A stretch of DNA of 64,000 nt. It comes from JAJEBT01 sp965214975. Lineage in GTDB: Bacteria; Pseudomonadota; Alphaproteobacteria; MPNO01; UBA830. Below, one piece after another: positions 45,904-54,674 of the stretch. The position numbers and the translations under genes are program-made. Position 1 is the stretch's first letter; each line of letters opens with the position of its first letter. The notes beneath the pieces were generated by a model that did no database searches, was not told where the DNA came from, and saw nothing but the letters and a program-made list of their open reading frames with translations. The stretch is from the NCBI GenBank assembly GCA_965214975.1, contig OZ244055.1:2170001-2234000 (forward strand), read 5' to 3'.

Positions 45904-46293
45904 ATGGACAATACCGAATCCTCCACAAGGCTGATATCGTTGATATTGACGAGCGTCCTCCTCAATGCGGGAGCCCAGTTGTTGCTGAAAAAGGGAATGA
46001 CTGTCCTTGGCCCCATAGCTGTGACATTCAAGGACATTGGATCAATTTCTTGGGAAGTCGGCACAAACCACTATGTTGTAACCGCGATATTATTCTACAT
46101 ATTGAGCATTGGACTCTGGATGGTCGTTCTGTCACGAGCGGAAGTAAGTTTTGCCTATCCTTTCTTGAGCGTTGGATATGTTGTTGTAGCTGTTGCCGGT
46201 TATCTGTTTTTCCATGAATCGGTGAACATGTATCGAATAATCGGCATATTTTTGATTTGTACTGGCCTGGTTCTCATTTCGAAAAGCAATTAG
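45904..46293 (+). CDS. EmrE/SMR-like four-helix membrane protein
   Basis: 129 residues with four hydrophobic segments (~10-30, 58-78, 85-105, 110-127): 'SLILTSVLLNAGAQLLLKKG', 'LFYILSIGLWMVVLSRAEVS', 'FAYPFLSVGYVVVAVAGYLF' and 'IIGIFLICTGLVLISKS'. This is the EamA/SMR shape, closest in pattern to ArnE/ArnF-type flippase subunits for lipid-linked sugars. Codon use and base content are far more AT-rich than the surroundings. It is followed after 5 nt by an epimerase, so it may move the product of that enzyme's pathway. No strong ribosome-binding site is visible. Confidence 0.8.
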   Translation: MDNTESSTRLISLILTSVLLNAGAQLLLKKGMTVLGPIAVTFKDIGSISWEVGTNHYVVTAILFYILSIGLWMVVLSRAEVSFAYPFLSVGYVVVAVAGYLFFHESVNMYRIIGIFLICTGLVLISKSN

Positions 46294-46298
46294 AGACC

Positions 46299-47330
46299 AT
46301 GGCCCATGTCATCATAGGTGGAGCTGGATTCGTAGGTCGATTTCTGGCGCGCAAGCTGATTGAAAGAGGCGAAAGGGTTATATGCTGTGATATGCATGAC
46401 ATGCAGGACAACCATCTGGATCAGGCCGAATTTCGCCTGTTGGATATCACGGACGAGTCTTCAATCGAAAATCTTCCGTTGACACCATTTGATACAGTTT
46501 ATCATCTTGCCGCCAGACAATATCATTCCTCCGTGCCTCGTTTTCGACGACAGAGATTTTTTGACGAAGTCAATACCGCGGGCACCAGATTCGTCCTGGA
46601 ACACATGGTTCGGGCAAAATGCAAGAAGATGATTTTCTTCAGTACCGACATGATCTACGGGAATCCGATATCCTTCCCCGTAAGAACCGATCATGTACAA
46701 TGTCCCAATGGAGAGTACGGAAACAGCAAGAAGAAATCGGAGCTTTTGATTCGGGAATATCGAAGACGCAACATGAACATCACCATCTTCAGGCCTCGAT
46801 TGATCATCGGACCGGGCAGACTCGGCGTATTGGAGAAACTGTTTTCGAATATCAGGAAAAACCTGCCCGTGCCAATCATTGGTGACGGCAAGAATTGTTA
46901 TCAGATGGTTTCCGTGCATGACTGTGTTTCCGCCATAATCTGCGCATTGGACAAAAACGTGCCGAACTCCGAATACAACCTTGGCTCGGAAGACCCGCCA
47001 TGCGTATACGATCTCCTGCTCGATTTGATTCAATCGAAGGGATCTTCGTCGAAGATTCTGAAAATCCCAGGTCTGCTTGTCAAAAATGTCCTGACCATGC
47101 TCGACTGGTCCGGCCTGACCATACTGTACCCTGAGCAATTCGCCGTTGCCGACAAGACTTTGGTACTCGACATCTCCCACACCAGGGACCAACTGAACTG
47201 GCAGCCCAGGTACACGGATTCTCAAATGCTCGCCGCCGCTTACGATCAATACATTGAACCGCGCCGGGAATCCCGGAGACCATTTGGTTTGAGGCACGCG
47301 GCAAGCGCCGTGTGCTCGCTTTGGCGATAG
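46299..47330 (+). CDS. NAD-dependent sugar epimerase/dehydratase, 3' end altered by an IS
   Basis: 343 residues, extended SDR: N-terminal 'HVIIGGAGFVGRFLARKLIE' (GxxGxxG), 'CCDMHDMQ' (cofactor Asp), 'YHLAARQYHSS', 'YGNSKKKSELLIREY' (catalytic Tyr-x-x-x-Lys) and 'FRPRLIIGPGRLG'. It likely converts a nucleotide- or lipid-linked sugar. The gene is AT-rich like its upstream partner. The IS3-type end TGAACCGCG begins at 47255, so the last ~25 codons ('EPRRESRRPFGLRHA' onward) come from the insertion; the native stop is lost but the domain is nearly complete. Confidence 0.88.
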   Translation: MAHVIIGGAGFVGRFLARKLIERGERVICCDMHDMQDNHLDQAEFRLLDITDESSIENLPLTPFDTVYHLAARQYHSSVPRFRRQRFFDEVNTAGTRFVLEHMVRAKCKKMIFFSTDMIYGNPISFPVRTDHVQCPNGEYGNSKKKSELLIREYRRRNMNITIFRPRLIIGPGRLGVLEKLFSNIRKNLPVPIIGDGKNCYQMVSVHDCVSAIICALDKNVPNSEYNLGSEDPPCVYDLLLDLIQSKGSSSKILKIPGLLVKNVLTMLDWSGLTILYPEQFAVADKTLVLDISHTRDQLNWQPRYTDSQMLAAAYDQYIEPRRESRRPFGLRHAASAVCSLWR

Positions 47331-48208
47331 TATGCCGTTTCGGCCTCGGCCGGAGGCCGGTCCCCAATCGGCGCGAGGAGTCGGCGGTGGTTGAACCAGT
47401 CGACCCACTCGAGGGTTGCGAACTCTACCGCCTCGACGCCCCGCCACGGGCCGCGGGGTCGAATCACCTCGGTCTTGTACAGCCCGATGATGGACTCCGC
47501 GAGGACGTTGTCGTACGAATCGCCGACGCTCCCGACCGATTGCTCGATGCCGGCCTCGGCTAGGCGTTCGGTGTAACGGATGGACAGGTATTGCGACCCT
47601 CTGTCGCCATGGTGGATGAGGGCGTCGTGAGAGTCCGCCACACGGGCGTACAGGGCCTGTTCGAGCGCGTCGAGCGCAAGGTCGGTGCGAAGCGAGTTCG
47701 ACACCCGCCAGCCCACGATGCGCCGGGCATAGGCGTCGATGACGAACGCGACGTAGACGAATCCCGCCCAGGTCGCGACATACGTCAGGTCCGCGAGCCA
47801 CAAGGTGTTCGGGCGTGGGGCCTGGAACACTCGGTTGACCCGGTCCGCGGGGCACGCGAGCGTCGCCGCGGGCGTGGTCGTTTTCACCCGCGAGCCTCGC
47901 ACCACACCGCGAAGACCCAGCTCGCGCATCAACCGCGCGACCGTGCAGCGCGCCACCGTGACGCCCTCGCGGCGAAGCTGGCGCCACACCTTGCGAACCC
48001 CGTATACCCGGTAGTTCTCCTCCCACACCCGGACGATGCAGTGCTGGCAAAACGGCGCGCTTCGCTCGCCTTTCCGGGCGGACTGAACAGTCGCCACGAT
48101 CCGGGGCTTTCCCGTGAAGAGGATCCGTCCCGCAACCTGCGTGACGGCCCGGTGGCAGACCGTCGCCGCCTCTCCCGGCCGAGCGGCGTTCGCCCCTTCG
48201 CGTTTCAT
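47246..48208 (-). pseudogene. IS3-family transposase (OrfB), 5'-truncated
   Basis: From about 48027 down, the minus strand encodes OrfB: 'VWEENYRVYGVRKVWRQL', the rve integrase core with 'LWLADLTYVAT' (Asp), 'ALIHHGDRGSQYLS' (Asp) and 'NVLAESIIGLYKTEV' (Glu), and 'VDWFNHRRLLAPIGDRPPAE'. The preceding ~60 codons of the frame are unlike OrfB, and no OrfA is found upstream, so the element's 5' half is missing. DDE residues are intact but the protein probably cannot be made in functional form. Confidence 0.8.
47255..48208 (-). mobile_element. Truncated IS3-family element, right boundary of the AT-rich cargo
   Basis: The 3' terminus begins TGAACCGCGCCGGGAATCCC at 47255, typical of an IS3-family end starting with TG, and contains the palindrome CCGGGA-A-TCCCGG. 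No matching inverted copy (ending GGTTCA) was found near 48.2 kb, in keeping with loss of the other end. Confidence 0.6.
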
Positions 48209-48317
48209 GATGCCTCGCGTCGTGGAAGGCGGGCGCCCGCCCGAGCGAACCGGTCCGCGGACACGGGAAACGTCATGCCGAAGGCCGTTTCCGGGGCCTC
48301 GCGCTACCTCTCTGTCT

Positions 48318-48755
48318 TCAGTTCAGATGCCGGATCTCCAGCCCGCCCCAACGCTCTCTCAGGTACTCGGCGACGAGCCTGCGGTGGCAACGGTGCGGCT
48401 GGTCCTCGCTGCAAAGCAGGCAGCCGTTGTCGATGATCTCCCTCGACAGGTCGGATTCGATCCGTCGCGCCTTCAGCAGGCCGATGAAGCGGGTCTCGTA
48501 GGCATCCCAGCGAATTCGCCCCTGTCGGTAGTCGCTTAGCAATTCGTCCGTGGGAGCGAGGCTTGGAACGTGGATGTAGTCCATCCCGCAAAGCTCCCGC
48601 GCGAACCAGGCGAGATCGTCTTTCTTGGCGAAACCGGCAAGCTGCGATCCGGTGCGGAGTCTCACGTCCACGATTCGCGTGGCGCCCGAGTCGCGGAGAA
48701 GTTCGAAAAACCGCCGGGCTGGCTTCTTGGTGAAGCCTATGGTCCACACCTTCAT
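48318..48755 (-). CDS. DUF488 family protein (first of a pair)
   Basis: 145 residues: 'KVWTIGFTKKPARRFFELL', 'TRIVDVRLRTGSQLAGFAK', and the family's cysteine motif 'LLCSEDQPHRCHRRLVAEYL'. The fold is small alpha/beta and the biochemical role is unknown. It starts in a 4-nt overlap with the second DUF488 gene upstream, so the two are co-expressed. It follows the truncated IS3 element. Confidence 0.88.
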   Translation of the reverse strand: MKVWTIGFTKKPARRFFELLRDSGATRIVDVRLRTGSQLAGFAKKDDLAWFARELCGMDYIHVPSLAPTDELLSDYRQGRIRWDAYETRFIGLLKARRIESDLSREIIDNGCLLCSEDQPHRCHRRLVAEYLRERWGGLEIRHLN

Positions 48756-49387
48756 CGGTCTTTCCGCTCCGTCGCGTCGGCGGTCTCCGCCAGGGCATGT
48801 CCGATCCGCCGGGCTTGGCGCGCAATCGCTTCCGCAACGAGTTCGTCGCGTGATCCGTGCCGGCGGAACAGATCCTCGCCGGCCTCGAGACCGAGTTCGG
48901 CAAGCAGTCGGGTCATAGCGCTCGCGTGCGGCTCGATCCGTCCGTCGGACAGGACGTGCGCGACCTCGACGCCCCGCTTGTCGAGTTCGTGTCCGACGAG
49001 AAGCGTCCGATGGCAGTGAAGCGGCTCCCTCTCGGCGCACATCAACGCGATGCGGTGCTTCTCCGCGCCGCCCACCACTCGCTGCAGACCGCCGCGGAAT
49101 TCCGCCGTGCGCGCGACGCGATCGTAACGGACGCGGCCTCGTTCGTAACAGGACCGGTCGTCGGGCCGCCCGCCCAGTTCCCGGCCGAGATGCACGTATT
49201 CGATGCCGGAAGTCCTCAATGCCTCGGCGAGCCTCTCGCGGTTGAAGTGGGGGTGGAAGCGGCTGAACGGTGCGGAACGCACGTCCGCGACGGCGGTCAC
49301 GCCGTTTCCCGTCAGGAGATCGAGGAAGACTCCCAGTGCATGGTTGGAGTGGCCGATCGTGAGGATCGCGCCTGCATCCCCGTCCAT
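48752..49387 (-). CDS. DUF488 family protein (second of a pair)
   Basis: 211 residues from ATG 49387 (GGAGG upstream). N-terminal 'ILTIGHSNHALGVFLDLL', 'VADVRSAPFSRFHPHFNRE', and the motif 'LMCAEREPLHCHRTLLVGHE'. A ~55-residue C-terminal helical extension ('RLLAELGLEAGEDLFRRHG') is not present in its partner. Adjacent dissimilar DUF488 genes suggest a heteromer or paired function. Confidence 0.88.
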   Translation of the reverse strand: MDGDAGAILTIGHSNHALGVFLDLLTGNGVTAVADVRSAPFSRFHPHFNRERLAEALRTSGIEYVHLGRELGGRPDDRSCYERGRVRYDRVARTAEFRGGLQRVVGGAEKHRIALMCAEREPLHCHRTLLVGHELDKRGVEVAHVLSDGRIEPHASAMTRLLAELGLEAGEDLFRRHGSRDELVAEAIARQARRIGHALAETADATERKDR

Positions 49388-49792
49388 GTCGCCACCGCCC
49401 TCCGGGTTCGACGATCGCCGCCGCGAGCCTAAACGGGGGAGTCCCGATGCCACTCCCCGAGACCGGCCGCGAGGCGGCGTTCGCCAATCTGGCAGATTCC
49501 GTCAAGCCTCGCAGGGCATCGCCGCCCGCGTGCGGGGTCGGCGATCCGGAACGCATGTCCGATCGATGGTGTGGAGCCGGCCGCCTCCTTTTCGGCCACC
49601 GGCTCCCGACCGGAAACGCACCGGCCTGCCAGCTTTCGGGAATCGGCCGTGCGGACGGTTCGTCCGGTTCCTGTCGTGGAAGCTCGCCCGGGTCGGCGAG
49701 AATCCGGCCGGTGTCCCTGTCGTGCGGCACGCGCGGCGAGTTCATGATCCCGCGGCTCGCGTTCCATGCGGGGACGTCGCGGGCGGTATCCG
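49388..49792. other. 405-bp stretch without a supported gene
   Basis: This lies between the AlbA_2-type gene stop and the DUF488 pair, all on the minus strand. It should contain the DUF488 promoter. Open frames on both strands show only Arg/Pro/Gly-rich composition, with no domain. Confidence 0.4.
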
Positions 49793-51010
49793 CTATCGGC
49801 CCGCCGCCCACATCACGAGACGGAGCTCGCTCTCGTCGAGCACGCTGTATTCCGGAGGGCGGGCGGACAGGCGCTCGCATTCCTCGCGGATGATCGGCAC
49901 GCCGTCGCCGCGGCGATCCATCATGCGGGAACGGTCCAGATCGCCCGGCGCCGGGCAGCGCGCCAGCAGGGACGCGACGAGCTCGTTCCGGCAGACCTGT
50001 CTCAGGTGCAGGCTGTCGGGCGTCAGGGTGCCCGCAAGCGCGCCCGGAACGTGGAGTTCGAGCCGGTCCGCGAACAGGTGCAGGCGTATCCGGCAACCGG
50101 CCACCGAGTAGTCGCGATGAGCGACGGCGTTCACGAGCGCCTCGAAGACAGCGCGCTCGCTGAACCGCGGACGATCCGACCTTGCCGCCGCTTCTGTCGC
50201 CCGCACCTGCATGTTCCTTCGCACGAAGCGCATCGCTTCCGCAACCTGTTCGTCAAGCGGCCCCCCGATGTCGCGCGAAACCGTCCGACGGTCGCTGTCC
50301 GCCCGTTCTCCCGCATGGCGGACCGCCCGGATGCACGCGTGTGCCAGCCAGCGTTGCGGCTCGGGCGTGCACAGAAGCACTCCGGCGATCGTCAGCCCCT
50401 CGGTTCCGTCGTCGTCGTCCGCCATGACGTGAAGTTTGCGCAACGTGTCCGCCGTGGGATCAGTCCGCGTAAATTTCCGTGCAAGCGCATAGTGCAAGTC
50501 CGACCGTGCGGTTGCGGGGACAACGGTCTCGTCGAAGCGTATGAGCCGACTGTAGCTGCGTTCCTGAATCACCCGGAGGAGAGTGTCCAGAGTCATTTCC
50601 CGCTTGGATCCGCCGACCCTTCGGAAATACCCGTTGGGACTCCTGTGCACGAGCAGGCCGCGCGGGACGTCGACCCGGATGACCGGCACCGGCCGACCGG
50701 CGGAATTCTCCAGGGTGAGTTTGCGTATGTCCGCATCAAGTGCCGGCTTCACCGAGTCGTTGCAGATCTCCCGGACCCAGCCCTCGACGACATCCAGATC
50801 CTCCAATGCGATGCCGGGCACCTCGAGGCTTCGGTCGTCGACCCCCAGGACCACCGTTCCGCCTTTTCCGTTCGCCAGTGCGGCCATCTCGTCCGCGAAG
50901 TCGCCGCGGTCGGGAGTCCCGACTCTCCGGTCGGCGACTTCGACGAGCCTGAAATCCGGGGTCCGGTTCCCGCCGAGCCGGAGGCGGTCGGGCAAGTTCA
51001 CGTCAGCCAT
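49793..51010 (-). CDS. AlbA_2/Schlafen-type ATP-binding protein
   Basis: 405 residues from ATG 51010. The N-terminal AlbA_2 (Schlafen-core) domain has 'EMAALANGKGGTVVLGVDDR' and 'GYFRRVGGSKREMTLDTLLR'. The C-terminal part looks like the GHKL-like ATP-binding domain that often follows: 'FSERAVFEALVNAVAHRDYS' (the Asn/His region of the Bergerat fold) and 'RLELHVPGALAGTLTPDS'. Such proteins act as predicted transcriptional regulators or, in some defence loci, RNA/DNA effectors. It is in a cluster of accessory genes with helicase, Fic and HicB. Confidence 0.82.
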   Translation of the reverse strand: MADVNLPDRLRLGGNRTPDFRLVEVADRRVGTPDRGDFADEMAALANGKGGTVVLGVDDRSLEVPGIALEDLDVVEGWVREICNDSVKPALDADIRKLTLENSAGRPVPVIRVDVPRGLLVHRSPNGYFRRVGGSKREMTLDTLLRVIQERSYSRLIRFDETVVPATARSDLHYALARKFTRTDPTADTLRKLHVMADDDDGTEGLTIAGVLLCTPEPQRWLAHACIRAVRHAGERADSDRRTVSRDIGGPLDEQVAEAMRFVRRNMQVRATEAAARSDRPRFSERAVFEALVNAVAHRDYSVAGCRIRLHLFADRLELHVPGALAGTLTPDSLHLRQVCRNELVASLLARCPAPGDLDRSRMMDRRGDGVPIIREECERLSARPPEYSVLDESELRLVMWAAGR

Positions 51011-51205
51011 CGCGTTCCCCGTCCGGATTGTTCGTCCCGCCCGAAAGACGCGCGAACCCCGGCGCCGCGCGAGGCGCGTCGGGATCGGGCGCGAGGGCAT
51101 AAGATGGCCCGGCGCGTTTGCCGGTCGCCCCGCCGGCGGCCGGGTCGGGAACCGCGAGCGTCAGGTTTTCCACTTTCGCCGCGTCGGATCCGGAACCCGG
51201 CTGCG

Positions 51206-54205
51206 TCATCGCTCTCCCCGCCGTCGGACCCGTCGGGCCCTTCGCCCGGCGGCCGGCCCCGCGGCCGCGGAACCTCCTGCGCCGACCGGGACCTTTCCCC
51301 GGCAGTCAGGATACCTCACGCAGCCGAGAAACGCGCCGTGCCGCCCTTTCCGCGGCACCAGCCAGCCGCTGCCGCAGGACGGGCAGGCGGGGTGCTCGGC
51401 GCCGCAGCCGCATTTCATCGTCGCGGGGTCGGTCCCGTCGACCGCCGGAAGGTCGGTTCCGCAGGACGGGCAGGCCGGAAGGTATCCGTCGCACAGGGGA
51501 CGGTGCTCGCAGGCGAAATAGGCGAACCCCGCCCCGGACGTCCTCGCGAGCATCCTGCCGCCGCATTCGTCGCATCCGCGCGCGGCGATTCCCGGCCCTC
51601 CGCTGTCCCCGGACAGGATCGCGACGTCCTCCCGGTTCCTCTCGAGCTCGCGCGCGAACGCGGAGGGCCGGTCGCGGTCGGCCAGGATCGTCACCGAGCG
51701 CCGGGCGCGGGTCAGCGCGACGTAGAACAGTCTCCGCTCCTCGGCATGCCCGAACTCCTCGGCTTCCGGCAGCACCATGTCCAGAAGCGGGTCGTCGACG
51801 ATCTCCGACGGGAAACCCATACGGCCCGAGACCGCCCCGAGAATCACGACATGGTCGGCCTCCAGCCCCTTCGCCCCGTGGGCGGTCCGGAAGCGCAGGT
51901 CCAGCCCGGGATGGCGGGCGCGGAGGTCGCGCAGGTTCTTCGGGCACGCGGCCCGGTAGCGGCCGAGCAGCAGGACGCTCTGCCGTCCGGAAGCGGCGCC
52001 GGCGTCCCCGCCGACGCGCTTCAGCGCGTCCTCCAGCGCCTTCCCGGATCCGGCCGGCTCGTGGTACGCGATCCCGATGGCCGGCGACGGGGACTTGCCC
52101 GCGGGGACGACGTCCTTCGGGATCTGCGCGGGGTTCCGGAGAACGAAGTCCCTCGCCGGCAGGGCGATCCTGTCGACGTTCCGGAACGTCCGGGCGAGGG
52201 CCACGGTCGCGTGGACGCCCGTTTCGCCGTCGAACGCGCCCCCGAACTCCTCGCCGAAATGCCGCATCAGGCGGATCTCGGAACCCGCGAACCGGTAGAT
52301 CGACTGCCAGTCGTCGCCGACGGCGAAGACGCGGGCGTCCCCGTGCTGGCGCCCGAGCGCGAGAAGAAGCTTCGCCCGGCTCTCGGAGACGTCCTGGAAC
52401 TCGTCCACCAGAAGGTGGCGGTAGGGACTCCTGTAGCGGCCCGAGCGGACATGGTCCGTCGCGCGCAGGATCATGTCCTCGAAGTCGATCCGGCCGTCGA
52501 GCCTCCGCCGGTAGGCGTCGAGGACGGCCTCGAAGATCTCGAGAAACGCCAGGTTCCGGTCCGCGTCCCGGGTGGCCCGGCCCTTCTTCCGGCACGCCTC
52601 GACCGTCGTCGACGCGCCCTTGAACAGGCGGAGGAACGTCGCCAGCGTCTGGGTGAAGCCGTCGATCTGCCCCAGCCTCGAGAGCGCCTCGAACATGCGC
52701 GCGGGCGGGATCGGCCGCGGCGTCGCGTGGGGCGCGATCTTCTCGGCCAGGGCCGTCGTCAGCCGCCCCTCGACCCGTTCCTGGCTGGACGTCTCGACCA
52801 GCGTCGTGCCGTGTTTCCGGTGCACGCCGCGCTTCCACTCCATGTCCTCCAGATAGGCGTCGCGGTCGACGAAGGGGGCGGTCGTCAGCCGTTCCCGGCC
52901 GTCCGGCCCGGTTTCCCGGCGGACGCCGAAATGCTCGATGTAGACGCCGCTTTCCGTCAGGCGGAAGTCCGGCCTGTAGGCTCTCCGGCCGCTTCCGGGC
53001 GGCTCGCGCCCGTAGACGGGCTCGTACTCGTAGGCGATGCCGTTGAGGAAGAGCCAGTTGGCGATTTCCAGTTCCTCGAAGCTCCGGACGCGCTCGCCCT
53101 GGAGGGTGCGGAGATCGTGGGCCTCGACGTGGCGGTAGTACTCGTTCATCGTCTCGAAGTCCCACAGGCTCCTGTACGGCCGGGCCAGTTCCTGGAACCA
53201 GCGGCGCAGAAGGTCGTCGAGACCCGGCGTCCCGGCCACCTCTTCGAGGAGGAGGTCCCCGATCAGCGCCCGGAACCGGACCTCGTCCTCGGCGTGGGGC
53301 GCGAGAGCTGGCCCCCCGCCCTCGACCTCCCTGACGATCCCGTACCCGAGGGCGTGGAACGTCTTCGCGGCGACCGGCGAGCCGACGCGCTCGGCGACGC
53401 GCTCCGCCATCTCCCCGGCGATGCCCTTGTTCAGCGCCACGAGAAGGATCTCGTCGGGCCTGCGGATGCCGCGTTCGACCAGATAGGCGGTCTTGGCCAC
53501 GAGAACGGTCGTCTTTCCGGAGCCCGCGCCCGCGAGCACCAGCGTCGCGTCCTCGTCCTCGACGACGGCGCGCCGCTGTTCCGGCGTCAGCGGACGGGAT
53601 CCGGCGCCGTCGAGGAACCGCGACACGCGTTCCAGCTCGTCCTCGACGAACCTCCGGACCGCGGCGCGCCGGAGGTCGCCGGGAGAGCGGGCGAACCGGC
53701 GGATGCGGTCGAGTTCCCCGCGCAGTTCCGGGGAGACGAGAGTTTCCGGAAGCGGGTCGGGAAGGCGGGCCAGAAGCGACCGGCACCGCCGCAGGTACGG
53801 TTCGAGAAGGCAGGCCGCCGGGTAGCGCCGGGGCGCGCGCAGGCGGTCGACGGCCCTGCCGAGCTCCCGGATCTCGCGGGCCTCGCCGGCGACGGTCCGC
53901 GAGTGGTGGTCTCTCCAGGCGGCTCCGGCGCGTTCGGCGAACTCCGCCGCCTCGGCGGCCTTCAGCCCGACGACCCGAAGGGACGTCCCGTCACGCCGCC
54001 GCACGCGAAGCGACGGAACGCCGAGCGTTCTCCCGGACCGGGGTTCCTCAGCGATGTCCCCGAAGGCCAGCGTGACGGAATTTCGGGAATGGACGACGAT
54101 TCCCTCCGGCACGAGGCTCGCGCCCGAATGGCGGAACCCCGCGAGACCGAGGAGAAGGCCGGCCAGACCGCTCCGGTGCGCTCGGACGATTCCGCCGTCG
54201 TTCAT
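51206..54205 (-). CDS. Helicase IV-like SF1 helicase with C-terminal zinc ribbons
   Basis: 999 residues from ATG 54205. The N-terminal ~100 residues match HelD's leader domain ('GLAGFRHSGASLVPEGIVVH'). UvrD-type motifs follow: 'TLVLAGAGSGKTTVLVAKTA' (Walker A), 'LLVDEFQDVSESRAKLLLAL', 'VFAVGDDWQSIYRFAGSEI', 'FRTAHGAKGLEADHVVILG' and 'RLFYVALTRARRSV'. An insert ('FGVRRETGPDG', 'AYLEDMEWKRGVHRKHG') resembles a nuclease-like lobe seen in HelD relatives. The last ~110 residues hold four topoisomerase-type Cys clusters ('CDECGGRML', 'CPSCGTDL', 'CPSCGSGW', 'CVRYPDC'). A 3' to 5' DNA helicase probably acting in repair or defence. Confidence 0.88.
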   Translation of the reverse strand: MNDGGIVRAHRSGLAGLLLGLAGFRHSGASLVPEGIVVHSRNSVTLAFGDIAEEPRSGRTLGVPSLRVRRRDGTSLRVVGLKAAEAAEFAERAGAAWRDHHSRTVAGEAREIRELGRAVDRLRAPRRYPAACLLEPYLRRCRSLLARLPDPLPETLVSPELRGELDRIRRFARSPGDLRRAAVRRFVEDELERVSRFLDGAGSRPLTPEQRRAVVEDEDATLVLAGAGSGKTTVLVAKTAYLVERGIRRPDEILLVALNKGIAGEMAERVAERVGSPVAAKTFHALGYGIVREVEGGGPALAPHAEDEVRFRALIGDLLLEEVAGTPGLDDLLRRWFQELARPYRSLWDFETMNEYYRHVEAHDLRTLQGERVRSFEELEIANWLFLNGIAYEYEPVYGREPPGSGRRAYRPDFRLTESGVYIEHFGVRRETGPDGRERLTTAPFVDRDAYLEDMEWKRGVHRKHGTTLVETSSQERVEGRLTTALAEKIAPHATPRPIPPARMFEALSRLGQIDGFTQTLATFLRLFKGASTTVEACRKKGRATRDADRNLAFLEIFEAVLDAYRRRLDGRIDFEDMILRATDHVRSGRYRSPYRHLLVDEFQDVSESRAKLLLALGRQHGDARVFAVGDDWQSIYRFAGSEIRLMRHFGEEFGGAFDGETGVHATVALARTFRNVDRIALPARDFVLRNPAQIPKDVVPAGKSPSPAIGIAYHEPAGSGKALEDALKRVGGDAGAASGRQSVLLLGRYRAACPKNLRDLRARHPGLDLRFRTAHGAKGLEADHVVILGAVSGRMGFPSEIVDDPLLDMVLPEAEEFGHAEERRLFYVALTRARRSVTILADRDRPSAFARELERNREDVAILSGDSGGPGIAARGCDECGGRMLARTSGAGFAYFACEHRPLCDGYLPACPSCGTDLPAVDGTDPATMKCGCGAEHPACPSCGSGWLVPRKGRHGAFLGCVRYPDCRGKVPVGAGGSAAAGPAAGRRARRVRRRGER

Positions 54206-54674
54206 GCGCCCTCGATGCCGGGTGCGTTCCCGTCGCCCCGGAGACCCGCCCGGAACGCCGGCGCGAGGCGACGCGGTTCGGGTGCCGGTCGCCAGTGTCG
54301 CAGGTTCCCGCCGTTTTCCAAGGGCTCCGGAACTGTCCCGCCGGCTCCGGACCGTGCGCGGGCGAGGACGCCGGAAGCGGGAGCCCCGGGCGTTTCCGGT
54401 CCATTCCGGCGCGGCCCGTTTCCTGTCGTGACCGGGTGCCGGCGGCGAGCGCGGAACCGCCTGCCGCGCGGTTGAGACCTCCGTCAGGTCCGGACCGGCA
54501 CGCGGAGGGGAAAACGCGAAAACGCGTTCCCGAACGACCCGCCGGACAGGCCCGGTCCGCCGGTTGCCGGACAGGAAACGAGCCGTGCCGGCTTGCAATT
54601 GCAGAATGTGTCGATATGTTTCCGTCTCATCGACACGTCGCAGCGACAGGTCGACGGAAGCGGGATGCATCGAC
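54206..54674. other. 469-bp divergent region between helicase and fic
   Basis: No gene is supported here. It contains start regions for both genes and a long inverted repeat near fic (54608-54636). The helicase promoter was not pinned down. Confidence 0.4.
54608..54636. promoter_or_regulatory. Inverted repeat upstream of fic
   Basis: GTGTCGAT, 13 nt, ATCGACAC: a perfect 8-bp inverted repeat centred about 53 nt before the fic ATG. Spacing fits a dimeric regulator; the Fic protein's own C-terminal winged helix is one candidate binder. Confidence 0.5.

Noticed and set aside
49766..54475. A very long plus-strand open frame (about 1,570 codons) opposite the AlbA_2 and helicase genes
   Set aside because: It is antisense to two clear genes and Arg/Pro/Gly-rich without domains; long antisense frames are expected at this GC content.
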